Part shown: positions 10,297-19,061 of the stretch, one piece after another | Position numbering within the stretch: the stretch's first letter is position 1 | How the letters are laid out: each line of letters starts with the position of its first letter | Source of the DNA: Vibrio gazogenes | Lineage (GTDB): Bacteria > Pseudomonadota > Gammaproteobacteria > Enterobacterales > Vibrionaceae | Assembly (NCBI RefSeq): GCF_023920225.1 | Contig: NZ_CP092587.1 | Location: 2,108,001 to 2,172,000, forward strand | DNA length: 64,000 nt | Direction of reading: 5' to 3' | Translations under genes and position numbers: made by a program | The notes under the pieces: model-generated | The model's input: the letters and a program-made list of their open reading frames with translations, nothing else | Told to the model about the DNA's origin: nothing | The model's database searches: none

Positions 10297-11629
10297 TTGC
10301 TTGTACCTTTGCACCAAATTCATTGATTGCCTGCCAATCCGGTTGAATCGCCTGATAATCAGACGCTGAATATCCTAACCGGACGGCCTGATCGACCACG
10401 ATTCTGGCTAAATCAAAATGATGCGTTTTTGGATGTTCTGTGAGGTAATTCTTTAAAATGATGCCGAGATCAATCGGTGTACCTTGCTCTTTATGCACGG
10501 TCAGCATCTCACCGATCTGCTCTGCCAGCACATCGTTGACCTGTTGAAACTCTTCGTATTCAACATCTTCGGGGACTTGTCCTGTGACTTCATCGTCACG
10601 GAGAACCAAGGCTTCATCCCGCATATCCATGAAGCGCTCAGCATCGGCAAAAGTGAGGAACCAAGGGGCCTCAAAGTAGTCGTTCATCGACTGACGTAAG
10701 CGCTGACTAAACGCACGGTTTTGGTCCATATCAATCGCGGTCCGGATGAATTTATGCACATGCCGGTCGTAACCGATCCATAAATCAATAGCCTGTTGAC
10801 CCCAACTGATAATTCGATCGAGTTTGAGCTGCAACTGAAATAATGTTTCTTCAATAAACGTCAGTCCGGATTCACCATAAACACATTCCTGAATATCAAG
10901 GATCTGCGTCTGCATTTCATCACCGGCAGTCTGAAGCGTATCCTGCAACTCTTTCAACGTCGATGACGTCTCTGACAAGAGTGATTCACAATTTTGAATG
11001 GCATCACGCCAATCTTTATTCAACAACTGGGCAATCTGTTCTTTGATCTCTTGTTGCTGCTCATCCATCACTCGCTGGTTGAGATCGATCTGATCAAAAA
11101 TCTCACCCACGGAATATTTCAAGATGCCATAAACATTCTTTTGCCAGTGAGACTCCGTGCCACCTTTTTCAGCCGCTTCTCTGGCTTTTGCCATTTCATC
11201 CGCAACAATCGACAGTTGAATCGACAACTTCAGTTTAGAAAATTCACGATGACGCAGATAATAATCAGTGATGCCTATTGCCAATGGCGACAATCGATAG
11301 ATACTCGCACCATCGGTCACTTCACTGGTAAAACGCCGGATAAGCCGCTGGTGAACCAATTCATTGATCGCATTATTGGCCCGAAAAGCGGATGCTTCAC
11401 CGGTCTCATCAAATAACCGAGTGACGATCGCAAATGCATCATGTAATTCCCCTTCACCGAGTTCGTCATCAAAGCGATCCCGACTCAATACGGCTATCGC
11501 AATCAAAAATGCGAGCCGCTCGGTATCCAGGTTGAGAGACAAGTCATGCTGCCTGACCCATCCAACCAATTCATCGATTGGTTGTACTTCGGCTTGTTGC
11601 GCCAATTCGTCTATCATTGTTTCCATCAT
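10274..11629 (-). CDS. mukF: Chromosome partition protein MukF (kleisin)
   Basis: MukF (451 residues) is the kleisin subunit of MukBEF: an N-terminal winged-helix dimerisation domain, a helical middle, and a C-terminal domain that binds the MukB head. Recognisable conserved stretches include VRANNAIN-like [29 protein letters not shown], and [24 protein letters not shown]. The ATG at 11629, two bases after the cmoM stop, was chosen because the longer frame reads back through cmoM. The next in-frame ATGs (11626, 11617) are also possible. It is the first muk gene and is probably translated by reinitiation after cmoM. Confidence 0.95.
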   Translation of the reverse strand: MMETMIDELAQQAEVQPIDELVGWVRQHDLSLNLDTERLAFLIAIAVLSRDRFDDELGEGELHDAFAIVTRLFDETGEASAFRANNAINELVHQRLIRRFTSEVTDGASIYRLSPLAIGITDYYLRHREFSKLKLSIQLSIVADEMAKAREAAEKGGTESHWQKNVYGILKYSVGEIFDQIDLNQRVMDEQQQEIKEQIAQLLNKDWRDAIQNCESLLSETSSTLKELQDTLQTAGDEMQTQILDIQECVYGESGLTFIEETLFQLQLKLDRIISWGQQAIDLWIGYDRHVHKFIRTAIDMDQNRAFSQRLRQSMNDYFEAPWFLTFADAERFMDMRDEALVLRDDEVTGQVPEDVEYEEFQQVNDVLAEQIGEMLTVHKEQGTPIDLGIILKNYLTEHPKTHHFDLARIVVDQAVRLGYSASDYQAIQPDWQAINEFGAKVQANVIDRYE

Positions 11630-11631
11630 TT

Positions 11632-12411
11632 TTACTTTTTTCTGGCCCATACATGAATATAACGACCCAGAGATAAATAAGGCTCTTGCCGACATAATTG
11701 CCTTTCAAGCGCCAGTAAATCTTCTTCCGTGTATTCTCCCATATTCTGGCGATTACCAATGTAATCACTGAACGAGCGAATACCACTTTTGCCTTCAATA
11801 CTGAATCCACAAGCTTCTATCCATTGATAGACGACCTCTGGATTCAGGCCTTGCTGCGGCTGCAACTTAAATCGTTTGCGATATGGCATACCCTCTAATA
11901 CATGGGGGATATTCCCGCATATGACATTTTTCAGAACTAATCCGTGATGATTGTAAAACATGATAGACGCAACGCCACCGCTCCGAACCTGAGCCAGTAA
12001 TTTTTCCAACGCATCCTTCGGATCGGCTAGCCACTCCATCACGGCGTGAAACATCAAGAAGTCAACCGGATCAGTGAGATATTGTTGCATATCCTGTACT
12101 GCCGCATGGACAAAGCGATACTGCGCAAGCAGACCATTTTTTTCAATATCGGTTTGCGCCAACTGCAACATTTCAGAAGAAAGATCACATAATGTCACCT
12201 GATGTCCCTGCATCGCGAGCCGTTGCGATAGCTGTGCCAACCCGCCACCGGCATCCAGCACCGAAAGTGGCAGCTGTTCCGGAGGAAATGATGTTAAAAT
12301 AGTTTGAATATCTTCCCATACGATGGTCTGTCGGATCATACCTTTGTCAGAGCCATATATATTTTTTGCAAATTTGTGGGCAATATCGTCGAAATTGCGA
12401 TCTTCAGTCAC
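11632..12411 (-). CDS. cmoM: tRNA 5-carboxymethoxyuridine methyltransferase CmoM (SmtA)
   Basis: CmoM uses S-adenosylmethionine to methylate the carboxyl of cmo5U34 in tRNAs, giving mcmo5U. The 259-residue protein has the class I SAM motif [11 protein letters not shown] and the family blocks [19 protein letters not shown] and the terminal [14 protein letters not shown] at 12411 is chosen because it gives [14 protein letters not shown], aligning with the E. coli N-terminus ([10 protein letters not shown]). The longer frame back to 12498 has no family match. It opens the muk operon, an arrangement widely kept in gammaproteobacteria, and is divergent from elyC across a 114-bp intergenic region that must hold both promoters. 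Confidence 0.92.
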   Translation of the reverse strand: MTEDRNFDDIAHKFAKNIYGSDKGMIRQTIVWEDIQTILTSFPPEQLPLSVLDAGGGLAQLSQRLAMQGHQVTLCDLSSEMLQLAQTDIEKNGLLAQYRFVHAAVQDMQQYLTDPVDFLMFHAVMEWLADPKDALEKLLAQVRSGGVASIMFYNHHGLVLKNVICGNIPHVLEGMPYRKRFKLQPQQGLNPEVVYQWIEACGFSIEGKSGIRSFSDYIGNRQNMGEYTEEDLLALERQLCRQEPYLSLGRYIHVWARKK

Positions 12412-12525
12412 AGTAGCTTGAGTTATGATAACGAATCGTGCTGCTATTCTGTCATAGGAATGGCAGGAATAAAGAGGATTATTCGTTTTTAATCTCAATT
12501 GCTGTTTTTTCGGACTATTTCTTAT

Positions 12526-13329
12526 ATGTTTGAGCTTAAAAAAATCATAGCTGCATTAATGATGCCCCTTCCCGCCTTGCTCATCATCGGTTTTATTGGC
12601 CTCATGATGATTATGTTTTCAACAAAAAGGAAAACCGGTTGCCTGATTGTTCTGTTCTCTTACTCGTTGCTGTTTCTAGCATCATTTCAACCCGTTTCAG
12701 ATCGCCTTCTCGCACCATTGGAACGTAAGTATTCAGCTTTTTTACCCGTTGAGGGTAGCATTGACTACATTATGGTTCTCGGCAGTGGTCATATCGTCGA
12801 TGACCAACTCCCACCGACATCTCAGCTCAGTCGCTCAGCGCTGATGCGGCTTACTGAAGGGATCCGAATCATGCGGATGTATCCGGGGTCTCGCCTAATT
12901 CTTTCCGGATATGCAGGTGGTACTCGATTCAGTCATGCCCGAATGCTGGCAAGAGTAGCCTTATCACTCGGTGTGGCAAAATCAGATATTGTGTTACTGG
13001 AAAGTGCCAGAGATACTTGGGAAGAAGCCCAGTTAGCCGCGAGTTTTGTCGGATCGCGAAAATTAGTGCTCGTCACCTCTGCCAGTCATATGGATCGTGC
13101 GTTGCATGAATTTCAATCAGCCGGACTAACTCCGATCCCGGCACCGACCAACTACCTGTCCTATAAAAATATAGCGCAACCGTGGATAAAATATGCCCCT
13201 AAGGCGATTTATCTCGAGCAGACAGAAAAATATTGGTATGAAACGTTGGGAAGGTTTTGGCGCTATTTGAAAAACTGGGTTGCTAATCAGGAAGCGACCG
13301 TCGAAAAACCGTTAAAACAAGAGCGGTAG
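12526..13329 (+). CDS. elyC: Envelope biogenesis factor ElyC (DUF218/YdcF family)
   Basis: This 267-residue inner-membrane protein has two N-terminal transmembrane helices (about residues 10-50) and a DUF218 domain, with IDYIMVLGSGH at its start and LVLVTSASHMDRAL near its end. ElyC is reported to support peptidoglycan assembly and lipid-carrier use at low temperature in E. coli. The ATG at 12526 gives MFELKKII, aligning with the E. coli start; a TTG at 12499 would add nine residues. The C-terminal ETLGRFWRYLKNW also matches. It stands alone, with its probable terminator now separated from it by the inserted element at 13464-13725. Confidence 0.9.
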   Translation: MFELKKIIAALMMPLPALLIIGFIGLMMIMFSTKRKTGCLIVLFSYSLLFLASFQPVSDRLLAPLERKYSAFLPVEGSIDYIMVLGSGHIVDDQLPPTSQLSRSALMRLTEGIRIMRMYPGSRLILSGYAGGTRFSHARMLARVALSLGVAKSDIVLLESARDTWEEAQLAASFVGSRKLVLVTSASHMDRALHEFQSAGLTPIPAPTNYLSYKNIAQPWIKYAPKAIYLEQTEKYWYETLGRFWRYLKNWVANQEATVEKPLKQER

Positions 13330-13463
13330 CATGATGTTATCTCTGCATGTGAATCAAGACTTACGGTCTGGATTCAGCCGTTGAGTGGAACGAGTGCTTC
13401 ATTTTGATTGCTATTACTGAATCGGCAGTCTAAAATTCGCGGTTAAAGCATATTCTATACTAG

Positions 13464-13725
13464 GGGCTGTTGACCTTTCGTGGTTGAATTTTGTTCAATC
13501 TGAACGGGTATTGATCGCGGCGCGGGGCATGCCGCTTAGCTATCCTAAGCAAATGACCCGTAACAAAGAGCAAGACACGTTCAGATGAACCCTTTGGGCA
13601 GCATTTGTCGCTCATTTATCCAGCGTTAGGTCATGGTTCATGTAGATCGCTACACTTCACATGACCTGCCTTGACTAAATGCACGACAAATTGCTGCAAA
13701 AACCATCACGAAAGGTCAACAGCCC
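13464..13725. mobile_element. MITE-like element with 19-bp terminal inverted repeats, flanked by CTAG
   Basis: The two ends are perfect inverted copies of GGGCTGTTGACCTTTCGTG, and both are flanked by CTAG (13460-13463 and 13726-13729), consistent with a 4-bp target duplication of the kind made by IS5-type elements. Because CTAG is palindromic, a 2-bp TA duplication with longer ends (GGGGCTG...) cannot be excluded. The 262-bp interior has no transposase. It is full of self-complementary segments: an arm pair at 13498-13505/13579-13586, GCTTAG/CTAAGC at 13534-13550, and a long broken hairpin at 13598-13697 with AGGTCATG/CATGACCT inside. It is probably a non-autonomous element moved by a transposase elsewhere. 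Only one copy was noticed here. Confidence 0.8.
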
Positions 13726-13729
13726 CTAG

Positions 13730-13759
13730 ACAAAAACCGCTAAATTTAGCGGTTTTTGT
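13730..13759. terminator. Bidirectional intrinsic terminator beyond the MITE-like element
   Basis: The symmetrical stem ACAAAAACCGCTAAA / TTTAGCGGTTTTTGT has A- and T-runs on either side. It immediately follows the right CTAG of the inverted-repeat element and is probably the original elyC terminator, now displaced by the insertion. Confidence 0.75.
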
Positions 13760-13901
13760 CCTTATCGCAGAATAACCTCGGAATGTCATTTCTGTGCGGG
13801 TTATCCGATTATACAAATAGATAAAATCTTCATAACTAAACATTCAATTGTGATTTGCTCCGGATTGCTGGATCTTCAGCATAAGCGACAGGACAATACC
13901 T

Positions 13902-14912
13902 ATGGCTACGATAAAAGACGTTGCCCGCTTGGCGGGAGTTTCAACAACAACTGTTTCACATGTAATTAACAAAACTCGATTTGTGGCAGAAACGACTCAA
14001 GAAAAAGTCATGGAAGCCGTGAAAACTCTGAACTATGCACCAAGTGCTGTGGCTCGGAGTTTGAAGTGTAACTCAACGCGTACAATCGGCATGTTAGTAA
14101 CTCAGTCGACCAACCCCTTCTTCTCTGAAGTCATCGATGGTGTTGAAAGTTATTGTTACCGACAAGGCTACACGCTCATCTTATGTAATACCGGTGGCTT
14201 ATACGAAAAGCAACGCGACTACATCCGGATGCTGGCTGAAAAACGGGTCGATGGCATGTTAGTCATGTGTTCTGACCTGACTGCCGAGCTTCTGGAAATG
14301 CTCGAAACCTATAGTGATATTCCCAAAGTCATTATGGACTGGGGGCCTGAAAGCTCACAAGCCGACAAAATCATCGATAACTCAGAAGAAGGCGGCTACC
14401 TTGCAACTAAGTATCTGATTGATAAAGGTCACCGCGATATTGCTTGTCTGAGTGGACATTTATCAAAAGCGGCTTGTCAGGAACGGATTCAAGGGTTTTA
14501 CAGAGCCATGGCAGAAGCTGGTTTGACCCCGAATGAAAACTGGATACTAGAAGGTAACTTCGAATGTGATACAGCAGTTTTGGCTGCTGATAAAATTATT
14601 GCGATGGATGAACAGCCCACTGCTGTTTTTTGCTTCAATGACACGATGGCTTTAGGACTCATAAGTCGCTTACAACAAAGAGGCATCAAGATTCCTGAGG
14701 ATATCTCGGTGATCGGTTACGACAATATTGAGATCTCTGAATATTTTTCTCCGCCACTGACAACGATTCACCAACCGAAACGTCGGGTCGGGAAAAACGC
14801 TTTTGAAATCTTATTGGAACGGATCAAAAGTAAAGAGCATGAGCGCCGCACGTTTGAAATGCATCCTGAAATTGTGGAACGCAATACCGTAAAAGATTTA
14901 AATAAAAAATAA
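13902..14912 (+). CDS. purR: HTH-type purine repressor PurR (LacI family)
   Basis: PurR represses purine synthesis genes when bound to hypoxanthine or guanine. The 336-residue protein has the N-terminal LacI helix-turn-helix and hinge ([31 protein letters not shown] at 47-54), nearly identical to the enterobacterial protein, then a periplasmic-binding-protein fold with [20 protein letters not shown] and ISVIGYDN. The effector-pocket threonine of E. coli (Thr192) aligns with alanine here, while the following arginine is kept (ERIQGF); this seems typical of vibrio-like sequences but was not verified. AGGA lies before the ATG. It is monocistronic, with a candidate terminator at 14930. No pur-box was identified upstream. 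Confidence 0.93.
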   Translation: MATIKDVARLAGVSTTTVSHVINKTRFVAETTQEKVMEAVKTLNYAPSAVARSLKCNSTRTIGMLVTQSTNPFFSEVIDGVESYCYRQGYTLILCNTGGLYEKQRDYIRMLAEKRVDGMLVMCSDLTAELLEMLETYSDIPKVIMDWGPESSQADKIIDNSEEGGYLATKYLIDKGHRDIACLSGHLSKAACQERIQGFYRAMAEAGLTPNENWILEGNFECDTAVLAADKIIAMDEQPTAVFCFNDTMALGLISRLQQRGIKIPEDISVIGYDNIEISEYFSPPLTTIHQPKRRVGKNAFEILLERIKSKEHERRTFEMHPEIVERNTVKDLNKK

Positions 14913-14929
14913 CATTAATTTTACATTTC

Positions 14930-14954
14930 GTTGGAGGGTGGTCATTCCTCCAAC
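14930..14954 (+). terminator. Candidate terminator of purR
   Basis: Stem GTTGGAGG / CCTCCAAC (14930-14937, 14947-14954) with a 9-nt loop, followed by a pyrimidine stretch (CACTTTCTTTCT) rather than a clean T-run, so termination may be incomplete. Confidence 0.5.
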
Positions 14955-15044
14955 CACTTTCTTTCTATTGATAACCTTTATTAATTGGACTAGAATCACA
15001 CATTGTGGAGTGGTTATTAGCATACTTACTTCATAATTCCGTAC

Positions 15045-15142
15045 TGGAAAAGTGTCACGCACAGGGCAAACCATCTGAAAAGATGGGACGCAAAGCCTCC
15101 GGCCTAAACCATGAAAATGATAGGTAGCGGGGTTACCGATGG
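15045..15142 (+). promoter_or_regulatory. c-di-GMP-I (GEMM) riboswitch upstream of tfoY
   Basis: The segment contains the conserved GEMM-I blocks in order: CACGCACAGGGCAAACC, GGGACGCAAAGCCTCCGGCC, TAAACC, and the closing GGTAGCGGGGTTACCGATGG. The P2 arm has a GNRA-type loop (CTGAAAAG). It is close to the well-studied Vc2 aptamer of Vibrio cholerae, which precedes tfoY. The start codon of tfoY lies about 128 nt downstream, leaving room for an expression platform that includes a small hairpin CGTCAA/TTGACG at 15162-15177. Binding of cyclic di-GMP would set TfoY production. Confidence 0.95.
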
Positions 15143-15269
15143 CAAAAATGCATTTCATGTTCGTCAATCATTTGACGTTCTGTTAACATATCTTCTGCAT
15201 TCTTTTGCTACATTCTCGGACCTGACTTTGGTGGCGTATTCATTTAAAAATACACCGAGACGTAAAAGC

Positions 15270-15860
15270 ATGGATAAACCAATTCTTAGAGATTCAATGC
15301 GGCTTTTTGAACAACTAGGCCGTGTCAAATCACGCTCAATGTTCGGCGGGTTTGGTATTTTCGTCAACGACATCATGTTTGCACTTGTCGTTCAAAACAA
15401 ACTACATATACGGGCGGACAGTCACTCACTGGAAACATTTAAAGCAAAAGGTTTTGAACCTTATGTGTATACAAAACGTGGGTTTCCTGTTGTGACTAAA
15501 TATTTTGCACTGCCCGCAGACTATTGGAATGATGCGGACACGATTTTCAATATTGCAAAACAAGCCTATTTGAATGCAAAAAATGAAAAAACGACCCATG
15601 TAGAGACAAAACCGAAACGCTTGAAAGATCTGCCTAACCTTCGCTTAGCAACTGAACGCATGCTACGTAAAGCAGGGATTAATTCAGTTGAAGAGCTTCA
15701 TCAAAAAGGTTCTCTCAGCGCATATAAAGCGATTTTGAGCTCTCATCCCGCTACACAACCACCACTAGAGCTCCTATGGGCATTAGAAGGTGCGATTGAA
15801 GGAAAACATTGGTCTGTGATTTCTCAGGCAAGACGCGACGAGCTAGCTCGGCAAATTTAA
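15270..15860 (+). CDS. tfoY: TfoX/Sxy-family regulator TfoY
   Basis: This 196-residue protein has the N-terminal TfoX domain (SRSMFGGFGIF at about 21-31, then VVTKYFALP) and the C-terminal domain (LKDLPNLRLATERMLRKAGI, then LLWALEGAIEG). Two paralogues exist in vibrios: TfoX, which induces competence in response to chitin, and TfoY, linked to motility and type VI secretion. The GEMM-I riboswitch directly upstream, the neighbour purR before it and the glg genes after it identify this copy as TfoY. ATG 15270 was chosen because it gives the family N-terminus MDKPILRDSMRLFE; a frame from 15111 would begin inside the riboswitch. The RBS is weak (GAGACG), consistent with regulated translation. Confidence 0.92.
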   Translation: MDKPILRDSMRLFEQLGRVKSRSMFGGFGIFVNDIMFALVVQNKLHIRADSHSLETFKAKGFEPYVYTKRGFPVVTKYFALPADYWNDADTIFNIAKQAYLNAKNEKTTHVETKPKRLKDLPNLRLATERMLRKAGINSVEELHQKGSLSAYKAILSSHPATQPPLELLWALEGAIEGKHWSVISQARRDELARQI

Positions 15861-15935
15861 TTTGTTGAATAAGCTTTTTACTATCGTATACATTTCCCGA
15901 AGTATACAACTCCCGTTTGCTCGTCGAGCCGGAAT

Positions 15936-15965
15936 AAAAAAGCACCGTTAACGGTGCTTTTTTTA
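15936..15965. terminator. Bidirectional terminator between tfoY and glgA
   Basis: A palindromic stem (AGCACCGTT / AACGGTGCT, 15941-15958) is flanked by A and T runs and serves both convergent genes. Confidence 0.85.
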
Positions 15966-15993
15966 CTCAATCATTTTCTCAATAGAATAAAAA

Positions 15994-17463
15994 TCAATTC
16001 GTATGCGAGTAGCCCATCAATGCAGCTTCGTACATTTGGACATACTGCTGAGCAGACTCTTCCCAACGAAAATCTTGCTCCATCGCCCGCAGTTGTATCG
16101 CTAACTTTTTCTCTGGCTGCTGCAAATAGAACAGTAATGCACGTTGCATACAAATGAGTAATGCTTCCGGTGTCGGTTCAGTAAAACTGAACCCTGTCGC
16201 TTTATCGGGAAAGTGGTCATAATCAAAAACAGTATCTTTCAGTCCACCAACCTCTCGGACAATCGGCAACGTGCCATAAGCCATGCTATAAATCTGGTTT
16301 AATCCACACGCTTCAAACTCAGAGGGCATCAGAAAGAAATCAGAGGCAGCTTCAACCAAATGAGCAAAACGGTTGCTGTAAGCATCAACAAACGCAAATT
16401 TCTGTGATGATGTTGCAGATATTTGGTGCAGGCGATTTGCTATCTCCGGCTCCCCTGTCCCGACAATCACCAATTGCACGTCATTTCTCAGAAACTGTTC
16501 CAGAATCGGCAGCAAATAGTGAAATCCTTTCTGATAGGTCAAACGACAAACCATTCCAAACACGGGGACATCACGGGTTGGCAATAACAATTCTTCTTGT
16601 AGCTGACGTTTACAGGTTACTTTCCCTTCTTGTAAAGAGTCGGGCTCATTGGTGTAATTTCGTGGAATATAACTGTCAATTCGGGGATCCCACTCCGAGT
16701 AATCACAACCATTAATAATACCGAACAAATCTCTCTCGCGACGGACAAAATCATCGACTAATCCGTGGGCACCAAGTGGTGTCAGTAACTCAGCAGCATA
16801 GTGACGACTGACAGCATTAATCTTATCCGCATACGCGATGCCAACTCTCAGTGCACTCACATAGCCGTGCCCATACTGTAGGGCCCCCATACCACTTAAA
16901 TGCAATTCAGGGATGATTTCTAATTCATCATAAGAAAATACCCCTTTAAATAGAGCATTATGGATCGTCAATACACTCTTCATCCGCTGAAAATAGGGAT
17001 CATTGGCATAACGTGTTTTTAATAAGAAAGGGACGAATCCGGTATGCCAATCATTGGCATGAATGATATCAGGCTGAATACCCAATTTTGGTAAAACATC
17101 CAATGCCGCAGCAGAAAAGAATCCAAACCGTTCTCCATTATCGGCATAGGCTCGATTATGTTCAGAATACAACTCCGGCCGATCAAAATATTTATCACAG
17201 TCAATCAAGTAAATTTCAACACCGTCTCGGTCAAACTTACGAACTTGATAAGCCGTATGAGGCCAGTGAGACAATTCAGTCTCCAGAATCACGGCTGTGT
17301 CAGTTCTGTTCGGTACGAGACGATAACCCGGCAATACAATTCTTACACGATGTCCCATGCCACTCAAAGCTGTCGGAAGCGCTTTTGCGACATCGGCTAA
17401 ACCACCACTTTTTATAATCCCTTCAACTTCTGAAACGGTAAACCATACATCGATTTGTTTCAT
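15994..17463 (-). CDS. glgA: Glycogen synthase (ADP-glucose)
   Basis: GlgA extends alpha-1,4-glucan chains of glycogen using ADP-glucose. The 489-residue protein has the GT5 N-terminal ADP-glucose motif KSGGLADVAKALP (Lys18), the IHANDWHTGFVPFL block in the middle, and the C-terminal GT-B motifs MPSEFEACGLNQIYSMAYGT and VREVGGLKDTV. The start at ATG 17463 gives MKQIDVWFTVSE; a longer frame from 17493 runs into the end of glgC. Only one base separates the glgC stop from this ATG, so glgC-glgA form one operon for glycogen synthesis. No branching enzyme or phosphorylase lies in the window. Confidence 0.95.
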   Translation of the reverse strand: MKQIDVWFTVSEVEGIIKSGGLADVAKALPTALSGMGHRVRIVLPGYRLVPNRTDTAVILETELSHWPHTAYQVRKFDRDGVEIYLIDCDKYFDRPELYSEHNRAYADNGERFGFFSAAALDVLPKLGIQPDIIHANDWHTGFVPFLLKTRYANDPYFQRMKSVLTIHNALFKGVFSYDELEIIPELHLSGMGALQYGHGYVSALRVGIAYADKINAVSRHYAAELLTPLGAHGLVDDFVRRERDLFGIINGCDYSEWDPRIDSYIPRNYTNEPDSLQEGKVTCKRQLQEELLLPTRDVPVFGMVCRLTYQKGFHYLLPILEQFLRNDVQLVIVGTGEPEIANRLHQISATSSQKFAFVDAYSNRFAHLVEAASDFFLMPSEFEACGLNQIYSMAYGTLPIVREVGGLKDTVFDYDHFPDKATGFSFTEPTPEALLICMQRALLFYLQQPEKKLAIQLRAMEQDFRWEESAQQYVQMYEAALMGYSHTN

Positions 17464-17464
17464 G

Positions 17465-18682
17465 TTAGAATCCAACTTTCGTTCCTTTTGCAATCACAAC
17501 AATTCCTCCTTCAGAGACATAGAACCGTTTCCTGTCCAATTCTAAGTCTTCACCAATCACGGTGCCGGGAGCAATTTCAACATACTTATCAATAATCGTC
17601 CGTTTGATAGTACAACCTGCACCAATCTTTCCATCACCTAAAATAACAGATTCACTGATATGAGAACCAGCTGCAATATTACTCCGATAGCCAAGAATTG
17701 ATTTAAAGATCGTCGCCCCTTGAATGTAGCTACCTACCGACACCAGACTATCCGTGATCTTGACGCGACGATCATCGGCATCCACAAATGTTGCCGGTGG
17801 TAACGGTGGATAATAGGTATGGAGTGGCCAACTCCGGTTGTATAGGGAAAATAAGGGCTCATTACTCAACAAGTCCATGTTGGCAGCCCAATAAGAATCG
17901 ATGGTTCCGACATCTCGCCAATAGGTTGCTTTTTTTTCACCTTTGATTTTATTTGTCGAGAAATCGTAAACATAGACATGACCTTCAGGGAAAAGTTTCG
18001 GAATGATATCTTTCCCGAAATCATGGCTGGAATATTCATTGACTGCATCTTTTTTCAATTCATCGCAAAGAACGTCTGCATCAAAAATATAGTTGCCCAT
18101 TGAAATTAACGCCCACTCCGGTTCTCCGGGAATCGGCTTAGGGTTGTCCGGCTTTTCTTCAAAACCGATCATCTTTCCATCATGGTCAACTTCAATTACA
18201 CCAAACTGGGATGCCTCCTTGATTGGCATTCGTAGCGCAGAGACAGTCAGATAAGCATCTGTTTGTTTATGGAAATCCAACATTTGGCGGACGTCCATTT
18301 TATAGATATGATCCGAGCCAAATATACAAACATAATCAGGTGAGGCAAGTTCGATAAAACGAACATTTTGATAAATAGCATCAGCGGTTCCTTCATACCA
18401 ACGTCTCCCATCTCTCATCTGAGCAGGAATAACATCAATAAATCGATCCGTAATACCAGACACATTCCAACCTTTTTTCAGGTGGACATAAAGTGATTGG
18501 GACTTAAATTGGGTCAATACGTAAATCCGCATTAAATCCGCATTAACAAAGTTGTTCAGAGCAAAATCAATTAGTCGATAGCTTCCTCCAAATGGAACTG
18601 CGGGTTTACTTCTGCCTTCAGTTAAAGGTCTCAACCGAGATCCTTCACCACCAGCTAGGATCATACTCAATACACCAGCCAT
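17465..18682 (-). CDS. glgC: Glucose-1-phosphate adenylyltransferase (ADP-glucose pyrophosphorylase)
   Basis: GlgC makes ADP-glucose from ATP and glucose-1-phosphate, the committed step of bacterial glycogen synthesis. The 405-residue protein has the nucleotidyltransferase motif GGEGSRLRPLT (11-21) followed by SKPAVPFGG, then FGSDHIYKMD and FEEKPDNP, and a C-terminal left-handed beta-helix region (ISESVILGDGKIGAGCTIKRTIID). GGAG precedes the ATG at a suitable distance. It is the first gene of glgC-glgA. Vibrios often carry a second glgC elsewhere, so the number of isoforms cannot be judged from this window. Confidence 0.95.
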   Translation of the reverse strand: MAGVLSMILAGGEGSRLRPLTEGRSKPAVPFGGSYRLIDFALNNFVNADLMRIYVLTQFKSQSLYVHLKKGWNVSGITDRFIDVIPAQMRDGRRWYEGTADAIYQNVRFIELASPDYVCIFGSDHIYKMDVRQMLDFHKQTDAYLTVSALRMPIKEASQFGVIEVDHDGKMIGFEEKPDNPKPIPGEPEWALISMGNYIFDADVLCDELKKDAVNEYSSHDFGKDIIPKLFPEGHVYVYDFSTNKIKGEKKATYWRDVGTIDSYWAANMDLLSNEPLFSLYNRSWPLHTYYPPLPPATFVDADDRRVKITDSLVSVGSYIQGATIFKSILGYRSNIAAGSHISESVILGDGKIGAGCTIKRTIIDKYVEIAPGTVIGEDLELDRKRFYVSEGGIVVIAKGTKVGF

Positions 18683-19035
18683 GATTGAAACTCCATATTA
18701 CTTTTTATAATCTGCTGCAACCTAGTGCCATAGGTCGGTACTTACTTTTTAATCTCTCTCATGTTACAAAAAATAATGCAACACATTGTTTATAACTGTT
18801 TATAAGTTATCGGGATTACCACAGAATACAAAATTGAAACATCAAACTAGTGAAGCACTTATCGGTTAGCCTCTCCAACTCCCAAGCTAGTTCACAGAAA
18901 GGAAAAAAAGTAAGAATATTATGAACATCATGCTACGGCACTGAACAAGGGACTGGTATGAAATCTTCACTAAGCCGCTCTACCGATCCCGATACTGCCG
19001 AAATATCCAAACAATACATCAATCATAATATAAAA
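18683..19035. other. Intergenic region upstream of glgC
   Basis: No gene was found in this stretch. It is AT-rich near glgC and includes a short direct repeat (TGTTTATAA twice, about 18788-18805), which may be part of the glgC promoter region. Nothing else was recognised. Confidence 0.5.
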
Positions 19036-19056
19036 AAGGCAGCGATTTGCTGCCTT
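19036..19056 (-). terminator. Intrinsic terminator of topA
   Basis: Read on the minus strand, the stem AAGGCAGC / GCTGCCTT is followed by a T-run just after the topA stop codon. Confidence 0.85.
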
Positions 19057-19061
19057 AGTTC

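Noticed and set aside
13330..13901. A transposase gene within the inverted-repeat element
   Set aside because: No reading frame of useful length exists between the terminal repeats.
15111..15269. A longer N-terminus for tfoY
   Set aside because: It would start inside the c-di-GMP aptamer and has no similarity to the family; the MDKP start matches known TfoY.
15270..15860. Calling the gene tfoX (competence regulator)
   Set aside because: Both paralogues share the domains, but the adjacent GEMM-I riboswitch and the purR neighbour point to tfoY.
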